Positions 1 to 9,486 of a stretch of 64,000 bases of DNA are shown here, piece by piece. A program made the translations under genes and the position numbers. A model generated the notes under the pieces. That model saw nothing but the letters and a program-made list of their open reading frames with translations. It searched no databases and had not been told where the DNA came from. Source of the DNA: Chitinophaga niabensis (GTDB lineage Bacteria > Bacteroidota > Bacteroidia > Chitinophagales > Chitinophagaceae); assembly GCF_039545795.1 (NCBI RefSeq), contig NZ_CP154260.1, positions 935,001-999,000 of the forward strand, in the 5' to 3' direction. Numbering within the stretch: position 1 is the stretch's first letter; every line of letters starts with the position of its first letter.

Positions 1-1
1 T

Positions 2-1111
2 ATGCAGCTGGTGCAGAATACCACAGGTGGTGTACTGAATTACAATGCAGAACATTTGTTCAGCAAAGATGCCATCAATATAGATGCATTTCCTGCGGCC
101 GGTAATGAGAAATTTAACAGTGTTGAAACCTTTCCTTTATCCGGTGTTGCAGCTACGCCGGCGTTATATAAGTTTAATAGTCCGGATGCATTTACTTCAA
201 CCGGTGCAACGGTGAATACTGCTTTGATCAGCCTGGGCAAAAAGTTATTCCATGAAACCGCTTTATCCGGCAATAACAAAATAAGCTGCGCCACCTGCCA
301 CCGCCCGGAGAAACATTTCACGGATGGATTGGCTACCAGTATGGCGTTTGACGGACATTCACATGTACGGCGGAATGCACCATCACTCTTCTATGCGGGG
401 TTCCAGTACGGGCAGTTCTGGGAAGGGCGCATCAAAAGCCTGGAAGAGCAGGCACTGGATGTAGTGCATAATCCGCTTGAAATGAATGGTGATGCTGCGA
501 AGGTTTTGCAATTGCCGGCTTATACGGCACTTTTTAAACAGGTGTTCCCGGATAGCAGTATCACTGCAGAAAAAGTAGCGGTGGCCATTGCTGCATTTGT
601 ACGTTCACTGAATCCCCGCAATGCTCCTTTCGACCGGTATATAACAGGTGATACCACGGCAATGAATACTGCACAGGTACGGGGCTTCAATTTATTCATG
701 GGTAAGGCACAATGTGGCACCTGTCATTTTGCGCCACTCTTTAATGGGCTGGTGCCACCCTTGTATAATCTCACAGAGCTGGAAGTACTGGGCACACCGA
801 GGAATGAAGACCTGGCAAAACCATTGATAGATGGTGATAAAGGCCGCTATGATGTGTTGAATATCTCATTCTACGAACAGGCGTTTAAAACGCCAACTGT
901 GAGGAATGTATCCGCCACAGGGCCTTATATGCATAATGGCGCATTCAGCACATTGGAGAACGTAGTGGAATTCTATAACAAAGGCGGTGGTAGTGGTATT
1001 GGGCTGGAGACGCCTACGCAAACATTGTCCGCCGTACCTTTGCAATTAACCAAACAGGAAGTAGCAGATGTGACCGAATTTATGCGGGCACTGGAAGATA
1101 AGCTGCCATAG
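2..1111 (+). CDS. Di-haem cytochrome c peroxidase family protein (5' end missing)
   Basis: Bacterial di-haem peroxidase (CcpA/MauG family), expected to reduce H2O2, or to carry out MauG-like oxidation, in the periplasm. Two CxxCH haem-binding motifs are visible: CATCH encoded at 287-301 and CGTCH at 713-727, which is the classical pair of haem c domains. Downstream, the conserved TPTVRNVSATGPYMHNG block leads the C-terminal part of the second haem domain. The first in-frame ATG (position 2) is followed by no signal peptide, although a c-type cytochrome must be exported, so the true start lies upstream of the window and this is the C-terminal part of a longer protein. Next gene is co-directional after about 100 bp. 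Family assignment is firm; substrate is not known. Confidence 0.88.
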   Translation: MQLVQNTTGGVLNYNAEHLFSKDAINIDAFPAAGNEKFNSVETFPLSGVAATPALYKFNSPDAFTSTGATVNTALISLGKKLFHETALSGNNKISCATCHRPEKHFTDGLATSMAFDGHSHVRRNAPSLFYAGFQYGQFWEGRIKSLEEQALDVVHNPLEMNGDAAKVLQLPAYTALFKQVFPDSSITAEKVAVAIAAFVRSLNPRNAPFDRYITGDTTAMNTAQVRGFNLFMGKAQCGTCHFAPLFNGLVPPLYNLTELEVLGTPRNEDLAKPLIDGDKGRYDVLNISFYEQAFKTPTVRNVSATGPYMHNGAFSTLENVVEFYNKGGGSGIGLETPTQTLSAVPLQLTKQEVADVTEFMRALEDKLP

Positions 1112-1214
1112 CAGCTTCATAATTGCTTAAAGATTTATTAACTGACATAGTTATAGCATGCAGGAAGAAGCGATTAACTTGGCAGCGCAAATTACAGGTA
1201 TCAAATCTATAAAC

Positions 1215-2816
1215 ATGAGCATCAGATCTTTACTCGCACTGTTAGGTGTGTTTTTTTTCATACAGGCCAATGCGCAGGAAACGCCTAAACCCAAGCCCCC
1301 AAGAGAGGAACGGAAGCCGAATGTACTGGCCGGTCTGATGAGAGGGCCTTATTTACAGGTGGCCACAGACCATAGCATTATTATCCGCTGGAGAACGAAT
1401 GCGCTCACCAGAAGCGTAGTGACCTATGGTACAACGGAAGGGCAGCTGGATATGGCAGCAGAGGATTCCACACTCACCTTTGAGCATAAAGTGCAGGTAA
1501 ACGGTCTCAAACCCCGCACAAAGTATTACTACTCCATCGGTGGTGGTAATGGCGATACTTTGCAGATGGATGCCGATAACTATTTTGTTACGATGCCGGT
1601 GCCCGGCCAGGAAGGCCCGCTCCGTATAGGTGTATTTGGCGATTGCGGGAACAACTCTCCCAATCAGCGCAATGTAAGGGACCAGGTGATCAACTACCTG
1701 CAGGATAAACCAATGGATGCCTGGATACTGTTAGGCGATAATGCTTATTCCAGCGGCACTGACCCTGAATTCCAGGAGAAGTTCTTCAATATCTATAAAG
1801 ATAACCTCCTGAAGAAATACCCATTATTCCCTGCCCCGGGCAACCACGATTACAGTGATCTGTACCGCTTCAGGGCTACTTCCCAGGGTACTAAAGACAT
1901 TGCTTACTACCAGAACTTCTCCATGCCCACCAATGGTGAAGCTGGCGGTGTTCCTTCTAAAACACAGGCTTTCTATTCTTTCGATATCGGTAACATACAT
2001 TTCCTCTCCCTGGATTCTTATGGTAAGGAAGATGCGGCTAGTACCCGTATGTATGATACGCTGGGTGCACAGGTGCAATGGATCAAAAAAGACCTGGAAG
2101 CATTTAAGAATACCCGCAGAGGATGGGTGGTTGCTTACTGGCATCATCCTCCCTATACCATGGGCTCACACAACTCTGATAAAGAAGGAGAGCTGGTAAA
2201 GATCCGTGAGAACTTTATCCGCATCCTGGAACGTTATGGTGTAGACCTGATCCTTTGTGGTCACAGTCACGTGTATGAGCGTTCCCGTTTGATGCATGGG
2301 CATTATGGTATGGAAGAAACCTTTGATTCTGCCACGCATAACCTGAGTGGTTCTTCTGCGCTGTATGATGGATCAGAGAATTCCTGCCCTTACATCAAAG
2401 ATCCTGTAACCAATGCCGGTACGGTATATGTCGTAACCGGATCAGCAGGTGCACAGGGTGGCCGCCAGGCTACCTATCCGCATGATGCATTTTATTATTC
2501 CTATAATGAAAAGGGCGGCGCTTCCATGCTGGAAGTAGATGGTAATAAACTGGAGCTGAAATTTATCGCTGCAGATGGGGAGATCAGAGATCATTTTGTG
2601 ATGATGAAAGATGTGAATAAAACCACTACCATCAATCTGAAGAAGGGACAAAGTGCTACACTTACGGCGTCTTTTGCTGGACAGTACAAATGGAATAAAG
2701 GCAAGAGTACGGAAAGGAGTATCACGGTGAAACCTTCTGCTGGTAAAACAGTGTATGAAGTGCAGGATAACTATACTTGTGTGAAAGATGTTTTCATTGT
2801 GAACGTTTCTAAGTAA
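1215..2816 (+). CDS. Secreted purple acid phosphatase-like metallophosphoesterase
   Basis: Binuclear metallophosphoesterase of the purple acid phosphatase type, predicted to release phosphate from organic phosphoesters outside the inner membrane. I start at ATG 1215, not the in-frame ATG at 1158, because it gives a clean signal peptide (MSIRSLLALLGVFFFIQANA). Order: fibronectin-III-like N-terminal domain (about 40-125), then the metal site: GDCG (Asp143), GDNAY (Asp175), GNHDY (Asn210, His211), WHHPPY (His310/311), GHSHVYERS (His350, His352). Residues 480-533 form a small Ig-like C-terminal region. No T9SS sorting domain is seen. The last codons and stop are tandemly copied downstream. A TonB receptor follows behind a terminator. 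Confidence 0.9.
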   Translation: MSIRSLLALLGVFFFIQANAQETPKPKPPREERKPNVLAGLMRGPYLQVATDHSIIIRWRTNALTRSVVTYGTTEGQLDMAAEDSTLTFEHKVQVNGLKPRTKYYYSIGGGNGDTLQMDADNYFVTMPVPGQEGPLRIGVFGDCGNNSPNQRNVRDQVINYLQDKPMDAWILLGDNAYSSGTDPEFQEKFFNIYKDNLLKKYPLFPAPGNHDYSDLYRFRATSQGTKDIAYYQNFSMPTNGEAGGVPSKTQAFYSFDIGNIHFLSLDSYGKEDAASTRMYDTLGAQVQWIKKDLEAFKNTRRGWVVAYWHHPPYTMGSHNSDKEGELVKIRENFIRILERYGVDLILCGHSHVYERSRLMHGHYGMEETFDSATHNLSGSSALYDGSENSCPYIKDPVTNAGTVYVVTGSAGAQGGRQATYPHDAFYYSYNEKGGASMLEVDGNKLELKFIAADGEIRDHFVMMKDVNKTTTINLKKGQSATLTASFAGQYKWNKGKSTERSITVKPSAGKTVYEVQDNYTCVKDVFIVNVSK

Positions 2817-2918
2817 GGTGTAATTTTTACTGTGAAAGATGTTTTCATAGTGAACGTTTCTAAATAAGGTATAATTTTTACCATGAAAGGTATTTTCATT
2901 GTGAACGTTTCTAAATAA
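2781..2918. repeat. 51-bp tandem repeat copying the gene's 3' end and stop codon
   Basis: About 2.7 copies of a 51-bp unit begin at 2781, 2832 and 2883. The first copy is the true end of the phosphatase gene (VKDVFIVNVSK then TAA). The next two repeat that peptide and its TAA with a few substitutions, so each copy ends in a stop in the same frame. The copies are noncoding in the native gene and finish just before the hairpin at 2936. This looks like replication slippage or local duplication. Confidence 0.9.
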
Positions 2919-2935
2919 ATTCTAAAGTTTTTTGC

Positions 2936-2970
2936 ATCCCGGTACACTTTAAGTGTACCGGGATTTTTTA
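2936..2970 (+). terminator. Rho-independent terminator after the phosphatase
   Basis: A 14-bp perfect inverted repeat (ATCCCGGTACACTT and its complement, one base between; the inner pairs must open to form a loop) is followed by a run of T. It separates the phosphatase from the TonB receptor gene. Confidence 0.9.
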
Positions 2971-3065
2971 TTTGTTGATCTCTTAACACTTCAGTAATGA
3001 TTTAGTAAAACAGCACTGGTAATTTCGTGTTGTCAATCTGAATCAAATCCCTACAAACATACTGC

Positions 3066-6000
3066 ATGAAAAAGATCTACACTTCAACACTGTTGATGTT
3101 ATTGCTATTCCCATTACACCTCTTCTCACAAGGTCTCATTTCCGGCCGTGTGATAGATCAGGACAACCTTAGTCTTCCCGGCGCATCTATTGTTATTAAG
3201 GCACTTTCGCGTAATGCAGTATCTGATGTAACCGGTACTTTTAAACTCCTCAATATTCCTGACGGAACACATGTAGTGACCATTTCCTACATTGGTTTCA
3301 GACCTTTTGAGAAAACAGTAAAGATCACAAACGGTGCAGCTGTACAGCTGGACGCTGTGCTTGCTGCCGGTGGTAGTAAAGACCTGCAAACAGTGGTGGT
3401 AAGCGGCTCTTCTGTTTCTGCCTTAAAAGCATTAAACCAGCAGAAGAATTCCAACAGGATCGTGAATGTGATCTCTGCAGATCAGATCGGACGTTTTCCT
3501 GACCCCAACATCGGCGATGCATTAAAGCGCGTACCAGGTATCTATGTACAGTTAGACCAGGGAGAGGCTTCCCTGGTGAGTGTACGGGGTACAGATCCTT
3601 CCAAGAGCACGATCAATATCAATGGTACGAATATGTCCGGCACAGGTAATGACCGTTCCGTAGGTATTAACGCAGTGCCTTCAGATATGGTGCAGGCCGT
3701 GGAAGTAACAAAAGCTATTACACCGGATATGGATGGAGATGCTATCGGCGGTGTGATCAACCTGATCACCCGTAAAGCGCCTTATACAAAAATGTTATCC
3801 CTTACCGGTGGTACAGGTTATTCCTTCATGATCAAAAAGCCCATGGCGAATGCGAACCTGGTATTTGGTAACCGTTATGGTAAAAAGAAACAATTCGGCG
3901 TGATGCTGTCTGGTTCCTATTATCAGCAATCCCTTGGTTCTAATATGCATGGAAGCGACTGGAGTGATACAAAGTGGGTGGATGATAAAACCTACTTCAT
4001 GCCCAAATACCTCAGCATGGAACAGATCCTGCTGGAACGTATCCGGCAGAGTTACACCATTGGCCTGGATTATAAATTCAATGAGAAGCACAGTATAGCG
4101 CTCACGGGGATCTTCAATAACTATAAGGACTGGCGCCAGCGTTATACATTGAAAGTAGATGATATCGGTGCGGATTATCCTACTAACTGGAAACGTGCAC
4201 CCGGCTATGAAAGAGGTACGGTGCAAGGAAATAAGGTGAAGGATTCCAATAAGGATATGATAGATGATAACACGAAGGAGTATTACGTAGACCGGACTAA
4301 CGACCCTCTTCATCCGCAGTATGATCCTGAACTGGAAAGGCATGTGAATGGCGGTGTGAACAGTAAGAACGGTGCCGTGATCGCGCAGAAGATCATTAAC
4401 CTGGGCCTGGAAGGGCAACATATCTTCGGTAAGGTGAAAGTGGAATGGAAAGGTTCTTACATGAAGAACAGGGGCGATAACCCGGATGCCCGTAACCTGG
4501 AACTGGAAAGTGAAATGGAAAAAACGGTACAGATGGATTATACCAATCCCCGTTTTATTAAAGCCACTGGTGGTACCGGCATAGACAACGTGCTGGAAAG
4601 CCTGAAAGGCAGAGCAACCAATAACAGCGATACCGTGGATACCTGGTATGCGGACAGCTACAATGGTTCCGATAAACGTTCCTATACCCAACAATATTTA
4701 GCACAGCTGGATATAACCGTTCCATTATGGGAAGGTAAGTTCGGCAACACGCTGAAGTTTGGTGGTAAATACCGCGGCATGACCAAAGAAAATACCATCC
4801 TGAACCAGGTGGTATGGAAACCGGGTATTGATCCAAACAGGAAAGCGGAGTATGATCAGAGAATTGCAAACGGAGAAAAAGTAAACATAGAAGATTACCG
4901 CGACTGGGGGCATTTCTGGACTGGTTATGGTAACAGCATGAAGAACGTAAGCCGTTCGCTTTTCCCTAATTCCCGTTATGAAGTAGGCAGCACGGTAACA
5001 ACGGAATGGGTATCTCACCAGGATGTAAGTTACACCGGCAATACCGCACACTTCATCAAGGATGCTACCAAAGTGGATGCCCTGGCGGGTAACTACAACG
5101 GAGCAGAAGGGATCTCTGCCGGTTACCTGATGAGTACGCAACAATTAGGCAGCAAGCTGTCCCTGATCGGTGGTTTGCGTTTTGAATACAGCACATTGAA
5201 GTACGAAGGATATAACTACAACAAAAGGCTGAACACTATTGAAGATGAAAAGATCATTTCTAATACCAATTCCCTGGACCTGATGCCGGCCTTTCATATA
5301 AAGTATACACCCACCAAACAATCTGTTTACCGTTTTGCATATACACGTACCATTTCCCGTCCTGCTTATGGAGACATTGCGCCTAAAATGAACGTAAGCA
5401 TTAAGGACAAAACAGTTTCCGAAGGAAACCCTCAGCTGGCACCTACCTTGTCCAACAACCTGGACCTGCTGGGTGAATATTATACCGGGGGCACAGGTTT
5501 GATCTCAGGGGGTGTTTACCTGAAGAACATCCGCAGTTACACTGTTATTAAGAAAGATGCGGTACCCTTTTCACTGGTGGATGCATTTGTGTTAACACCT
5601 GAGGAACTTGCTGGAAAGGAAGGCGTAACCCCAGAGGTGCTGGCGGATTATAAAAGGTATTACGATCCATTAAAGGCCAATGATGAATTGCTGCAAAGGA
5701 CCAAACCTTCCAATGCAGGAACAGCTAACCTGGTGGGTGTGGAGATTGCTTTCCAGCGTAACCTTTCCTTCCTGCCCAAACCGCTCAACCACCTGAGTGT
5801 ATATGCGAACTATACACACAACTGGATCTTTACCAGGAAGGGAGAACCGGAACTGCCGGGTACTGCAAAAGATATCCTGAACCTGTCTATCGCTTATGAA
5901 GTAAGCCGGTTCAGCATAAGGGCATCTTTCAACAATACTTCTGCTTTCAGTACTATCACAGGCAGCCTGCCAGACCATAAAGGGGATGTTTATTATGACA

Positions 6001-6182
6001 AGGTATACTACCTGGATGCGAACATGAACTTCTTCCTCTCTAAGAAAATAGTGATCTATGCCAATGCTAATAACCTGTTGAACCAATCGCAGCGGAGGTA
6101 TATGTGGCAGCAGCAGTATACTTATTCTTCTTTGTACACTGGCGCTACTGCACAATTGGGTGTGAAGCTGAACCTCTTGTAG
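3066..6182 (+). CDS. TonB-dependent receptor with carboxypeptidase-like N-terminal domain
   Basis: Outer-membrane active transporter energised by TonB. Signal peptide (1-22), a carboxypeptidase-D-regulatory-like beta-sandwich (about 23-105, GRVIDQDNLSLPGAS), a TonB-box-like stretch (LQTVVVSGSS), then the plug. The plug carries FPDPNIGDALKRVPGI and DGDAIGGVINLITR, which I associate with the Xanthomonas/Caulobacter-type receptors (TIGR01782-like) rather than SusC. The remainder is a 22-strand-type barrel ending in an aromatic/hydrophobic strand (QLGVKLNLL). No SusD partner is beside it. Its place next to a secreted phosphatase suggests, without proof, uptake of a phosphorylated or related compound. 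Confidence 0.88.
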   Translation: MKKIYTSTLLMLLLFPLHLFSQGLISGRVIDQDNLSLPGASIVIKALSRNAVSDVTGTFKLLNIPDGTHVVTISYIGFRPFEKTVKITNGAAVQLDAVLAAGGSKDLQTVVVSGSSVSALKALNQQKNSNRIVNVISADQIGRFPDPNIGDALKRVPGIYVQLDQGEASLVSVRGTDPSKSTININGTNMSGTGNDRSVGINAVPSDMVQAVEVTKAITPDMDGDAIGGVINLITRKAPYTKMLSLTGGTGYSFMIKKPMANANLVFGNRYGKKKQFGVMLSGSYYQQSLGSNMHGSDWSDTKWVDDKTYFMPKYLSMEQILLERIRQSYTIGLDYKFNEKHSIALTGIFNNYKDWRQRYTLKVDDIGADYPTNWKRAPGYERGTVQGNKVKDSNKDMIDDNTKEYYVDRTNDPLHPQYDPELERHVNGGVNSKNGAVIAQKIINLGLEGQHIFGKVKVEWKGSYMKNRGDNPDARNLELESEMEKTVQMDYTNPRFIKATGGTGIDNVLESLKGRATNNSDTVDTWYADSYNGSDKRSYTQQYLAQLDITVPLWEGKFGNTLKFGGKYRGMTKENTILNQVVWKPGIDPNRKAEYDQRIANGEKVNIEDYRDWGHFWTGYGNSMKNVSRSLFPNSRYEVGSTVTTEWVSHQDVSYTGNTAHFIKDATKVDALAGNYNGAEGISAGYLMSTQQLGSKLSLIGGLRFEYSTLKYEGYNYNKRLNTIEDEKIISNTNSLDLMPAFHIKYTPTKQSVYRFAYTRTISRPAYGDIAPKMNVSIKDKTVSEGNPQLAPTLSNNLDLLGEYYTGGTGLISGGVYLKNIRSYTVIKKDAVPFSLVDAFVLTPEELAGKEGVTPEVLADYKRYYDPLKANDELLQRTKPSNAGTANLVGVEIAFQRNLSFLPKPLNHLSVYANYTHNWIFTRKGEPELPGTAKDILNLSIAYEVSRFSIRASFNNTSAFSTITGSLPDHKGDVYYDKVYYLDANMNFFLSKKIVIYANANNLLNQSQRRYMWQQQYTYSSLYTGATAQLGVKLNLL

Positions 6183-6200
6183 CTGAATACTCCTCAAAAT

Positions 6201-6236
6201 AAAAACAGCCAAACCATTCGGTTTGGCTGTTTTTAT
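6201..6236 (+). terminator. Rho-independent terminator after the TonB receptor
   Basis: A stem of AAAAACAGCCAAACC with its complement around an ATTC loop; the descending arm ends in TTTTT. Perfect 15-bp pairing. Confidence 0.92.
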
Positions 6237-6329
6237 TTCCGCCAGTGCTTCAGAAGCCTTAACCCCTAAAAAGTCCGCTTCCGCTACTTTGCCCTTGTCC
6301 GCCGCTGCCGGATGGAATTTCTTTACAGC

Positions 6330-6680
6330 ATGAAAAAGATCATCATCATTACCACGGTACTGCTCTGTGCAGCATGTACAAACCTGCTGGCACAAAAGCA
6401 GGAGGCGCTGGAAAAATACCAGGCCAATCGCGCGAAACTCAATCTTACTGAAGAACAGGAGCAGAAGGTGAAAGCGATCGATTCCGTTTACCTCCTGAAT
6501 CTGGAAGGGCTGCGGAAGGAAGGTGGCTCTAAACTTTCCAAGCTGCGGAAATTCAAAGACATGTCGGCTACTAAGGATAAACAGATGAAAGCCGTGCTGG
6601 ATAAGGAACAGTATAAGACCTATACGGCACAGCAGAAGGAAATGAAGGAAGCTGTGAAAAATAATCGCCGCAAGCATTAA
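6330..6680 (+). CDS. Small secreted Spy/CpxP-like protein
   Basis: A 116-residue protein with a signal peptide (MKKIIIITTVLLCAACTNLLAQ) followed by a highly charged, helical body. It contains LNLTEEQEQKV and LDKEQYKTY, which resemble the paired LTxxQ motifs of Spy/CpxP periplasmic chaperone-like proteins. I prefer ATG 6330 to the in-frame ATG at 6312 because it places the signal peptide at the N-terminus. It lies 24 bp upstream of an esterase gene and probably shares a transcript with it. Function is a guess; Lys/Glu richness alone could mislead. Confidence 0.6.
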   Translation: MKKIIIITTVLLCAACTNLLAQKQEALEKYQANRAKLNLTEEQEQKVKAIDSVYLLNLEGLRKEGGSKLSKLRKFKDMSATKDKQMKAVLDKEQYKTYTAQQKEMKEAVKNNRRKH

Positions 6681-6704
6681 ACGTTCACTTTTAGAATTGA
6701 TCAA

Positions 6705-7634
6705 ATGAAAAACTTATTCATGCAGTTACCCATTCTCCTTTCCCTGATGTTATTCACCAACTGCGAGAAACAAACTGATCCTGATAGCCGTGATCAGTAT
6801 CGTTTCTCCGGCACTTTAACGGTGGATGGCAGAACACGGTACTTCCTGCTGAACCTTCCTCCCGGTTACTATGAGGAACAAGGGAAACTTCCGCTGGTGA
6901 TCGGTTTGCATGGTGCTGCAGGGAGCGGCAGCCAGTTTGAGCTGGATTACCGGTTTACGCAAAAGGCCAATAACGCTAAATTCATAGCGGTATACCCGGA
7001 TGGTGTCCGAAGCGGGGGATTGCTGGGGTTGAGATTCTGGAATGCAGGATACTGTTGTAATTACGCCAGTGATCACAATATCAATGATGTGAAGTTCATC
7101 AGCGAGCTGATAGATAAGCTGGTAAGGGATTATAAGGTGGATCCTAAAAAGGTATATGCTGCGGGCATGTCCAACGGCGGTATGATGGCTTACAGGCTGG
7201 CCTGTGAGATACCGGATAAGATAGCGGCTGTTGCAACGGTAAGTTGTTCCATGGTACAAACACAGTCCTGCAGTCCCTCCCGCGCGGTTCCCATTATTCA
7301 CCTGCATTCTGAGCTGGATACAAAAATACCTTATTACGGCGGGGTAGGGATAGCAGGGTATTATTATCCGCCGGTAGATTCAGTATTGAATGTATGGTCT
7401 GCTAAAAATAATTGTACGGCGCCGCCGCAGGTAGTCACAGATAATGCGCAGTATAAATTAACGGAATGGCCTGCCTGCGGGAATGGCGCCCTGATGCAGT
7501 GTTATCTTACAAAAGATGGCGGGCATGCATGGCCGGGCGGGAGGAAAAGCAGGGACCAGGCAGATGAACCTTCTACGGCCATTAATGCCAATGACCTGAT
7601 ATGGGATTTCTTTCAACGTTTTTCTTTACAATAA
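6705..7634 (+). CDS. PHB depolymerase/feruloyl esterase-family lipoprotein (LpqC-like)
   Basis: Alpha/beta-hydrolase of the polyhydroxybutyrate depolymerase/LpqC esterase family, predicted to hydrolyse ester bonds in the cell envelope. N-terminus MKNLFMQLPILLSLMLFTNC suggests a lipoprotein, though the box is relaxed. The oxyanion loop GLHGAAGSG, nucleophile elbow GMSNGG, acid in HSELDTKIPY and catalytic His in DGGHAWPGG are all present in order. The stop codon TAA shares its last A with the ATG of the sensor kinase gene, so the esterase and the two-component pair appear translationally coupled. Substrate cannot be told from sequence. Confidence 0.85.
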   Translation: MKNLFMQLPILLSLMLFTNCEKQTDPDSRDQYRFSGTLTVDGRTRYFLLNLPPGYYEEQGKLPLVIGLHGAAGSGSQFELDYRFTQKANNAKFIAVYPDGVRSGGLLGLRFWNAGYCCNYASDHNINDVKFISELIDKLVRDYKVDPKKVYAAGMSNGGMMAYRLACEIPDKIAAVATVSCSMVQTQSCSPSRAVPIIHLHSELDTKIPYYGGVGIAGYYYPPVDSVLNVWSAKNNCTAPPQVVTDNAQYKLTEWPACGNGALMQCYLTKDGGHAWPGGRKSRDQADEPSTAINANDLIWDFFQRFSLQ

Positions 7635-8641
7635 TGAAGTTTAAATACAAGGTCCAACTCATCCTGCTTAGCTCAATGGCTATCACCATCCTCTTTTCTA
7701 TACCAAGGCTGGCGCTGCTGCGGCTTCCGCAGTATGAACTACCTGAGCTGGCGGCCCGTACGGTTTATTCGCTGTTGTTCGCACTTCTTTTTTTTACGAT
7801 CAACCTGGATAGAAGAGTGCTGCGGCTTGGGAATTTGAAAATTGACACTAACCGTTTCTTCCCCTTGTTATTCGTTAATGCCGGTCTCTTCTTTATCACG
7901 ATCTTTTTATTGATGCGGCTGCATTTGTACCTGTTTGAGCCAGTTCTAAAGGAGCGGTTATTCAGGTTCCTGTTTAATATCACCTTTATATTGGAATTCC
8001 TGCTGATCATACTGGTCTCCTATATTTATCGCCTGGTGTTTTACAATCAGCAGATAAAGATGGCTAATGAGGTATTGCTTAAAACAAATGCAGAAACCAG
8101 GTATGAAGTATTGAAAAACCAGGTGAACCCTCATTTCCTGTTTAATTCCTTTAATACCATTAACTCTCTCATCCTGCGGGATAAAGAGGCCGCGATGAAT
8201 TTTGTGAATAATATGAGCGATGTATTCCGTTACGTACTGGAAAGCAGGGAAACGGTAACATTAGAGGAGGAACTGAATATGCTGGCTGCTTATACGGCGA
8301 TGCTGAACGGCAGGCATGGTGGCAAGATCACGGTGAATATGGATATAGATCATACGATGCTTCCATATAAGTTGCCCCCGATGGCCTTGCAGATCCTGGT
8401 GGAAAACGCTGTGAAGCATAACGTAATTTCCGCCCGGCATCCCCTGTGCATCAGGATATTCAGCAGGGGAAACGGGGAACTGGTTGTTTCAAATGATCTG
8501 CATGAAAAAAAGGTGCGGGAACGTTCTACGGGCTTAGGGCTTTCTAATTTAAACCAACGATCCAAATACCTGTCTAACCGGGATATTGTTATTCAACGTT
8601 TGGATAACAAGTTTATAGTAGCGGTACCGTTAATACAGTAA
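7634..8641 (+). CDS. LytS-type sensor histidine kinase
   Basis: Membrane histidine kinase of the His_kinase (LytS/YehU) type. About four membrane segments fill residues 8-135. The phospho-acceptor box is KNQVNPHFLFNSFNTINSL (His167), followed by the N-box ILVENAVKHNV (near 255) and the G-box STGLGLSNL (near 300). Start is the ATG overlapping the upstream stop (TAATG at 7632-7636). An upstream in-frame start at 7601 would overlap the esterase and add nonpolar residues before the natural start, so I reject it. Its partner is the response regulator three bases downstream. Confidence 0.92.
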   Translation: MKFKYKVQLILLSSMAITILFSIPRLALLRLPQYELPELAARTVYSLLFALLFFTINLDRRVLRLGNLKIDTNRFFPLLFVNAGLFFITIFLLMRLHLYLFEPVLKERLFRFLFNITFILEFLLIILVSYIYRLVFYNQQIKMANEVLLKTNAETRYEVLKNQVNPHFLFNSFNTINSLILRDKEAAMNFVNNMSDVFRYVLESRETVTLEEELNMLAAYTAMLNGRHGGKITVNMDIDHTMLPYKLPPMALQILVENAVKHNVISARHPLCIRIFSRGNGELVVSNDLHEKKVRERSTGLGLSNLNQRSKYLSNRDIVIQRLDNKFIVAVPLIQ

Positions 8642-8644
8642 GCC

Positions 8645-9394
8645 ATGAGGATACTCATTATTGAAGATGAAGAATATGCAGCACAGCAACTGGAAAGCCT
8701 GATCCGGGACCTTGTTGAACTTCCCGAATTTGCAGGTGTGATAGATAACGTGGAAGATGCTGTGGAGTTCCTTGCCACAAAACCCCGCATTGATCTGATG
8801 TTCCTGGATATTAACCTCTCCGATGGCCTTTCTTTTGAGATCTTCAGGAATATGAAAGTGGACATACCTGTTATCTTCACCACGGCATATGATCAGTATG
8901 CTATCCGCGCATTTGAGCTCAACAGTATCGATTATTTACTGAAACCCATCCGCAAGGAAAAACTGCAGCAGGCATTGGATAAATATTTACGGCTGGAGAA
9001 CCGGAATACATTGGAGCAGGTGAGTAAACTACTCGTGGCACAGCCTAACTATAAACGTAATTTTCTGGTTCCATATAAGGATAAACTGATCCCGGTGAAC
9101 GTCAATGAATTTGCCTGGTTTGAATTGAATGGAGGGGTGGTGAAAGGAATGCGGCTGGATAAAAGCATGTTGATAATGGAAGAAAAAAGCCTGGAGGAAT
9201 TATCAGATGTTTTAGACCCCGGGCAGTTTTACCGGGCCAACCGGCAATACCTGGTGAGCCGGCCGGCTATTCAGGAAGTGTCTTACTATTTTAACAGCAG
9301 GCTATATCTTAAGATAAACCCGGCAACGGGGGAGAAGGTATTGGTGAGCAAGGCTAAAGCCGGTGATTTCAAACAATGGATGAATGGTTACTAA
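8645..9394 (+). CDS. LytTR-family response regulator
   Basis: Cytosolic DNA-binding response regulator. REC domain at residues 1-120 with acidic pocket IIEDEE, phospho-acceptor Asp55 in MFLDINL and conserved Lys in LLKPI. The LytTR DNA-binding domain fills about 145-245 (FYRANRQYLVSRPAIQEV). It begins three bases after the LytS-type kinase and surely receives phosphate from it. Its targets are not evident; the esterase in the same operon is one possibility. Confidence 0.93.
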   Translation: MRILIIEDEEYAAQQLESLIRDLVELPEFAGVIDNVEDAVEFLATKPRIDLMFLDINLSDGLSFEIFRNMKVDIPVIFTTAYDQYAIRAFELNSIDYLLKPIRKEKLQQALDKYLRLENRNTLEQVSKLLVAQPNYKRNFLVPYKDKLIPVNVNEFAWFELNGGVVKGMRLDKSMLIMEEKSLEELSDVLDPGQFYRANRQYLVSRPAIQEVSYYFNSRLYLKINPATGEKVLVSKAKAGDFKQWMNGY

Positions 9395-9400
9395 TACTAA

Positions 9401-9434
9401 AAAAGCAAGGTATACCCGCAGGTATACCTTGCTT
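9401..9434 (-). terminator. Intergenic hairpin between convergent genes
   Basis: Stem AAGCAAGGTATACC, loop CGCA, complementary arm (9403-9434). Read on the minus strand the stem is followed by TTTTTTAG, so it serves the PL8 lyase gene; on the plus strand there is no T-run, though the hairpin may still help stop the LytTR operon. Confidence 0.8.
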
Positions 9435-9486
9435 ATAGTCTGGGCGAACAAGTACCCTATGTGAAGAGTTTACAAGTACTAAACAC

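Noticed and set aside
2781..2918. CRISPR-like short repeats
   Set aside because: Direct head-to-tail copies without spacers; clearly derived from the gene's 3' end.
3795..4694. Minus-strand open frame of 299 codons
   Set aside because: Fully inside the TonB receptor gene on the other strand; no family match.
5670..6704. Long open frame (344 codons) on the minus strand
   Set aside because: Antisense to the end of the TonB receptor, its terminator and the Spy-like gene; Leu/Phe/His-rich product with no domain.
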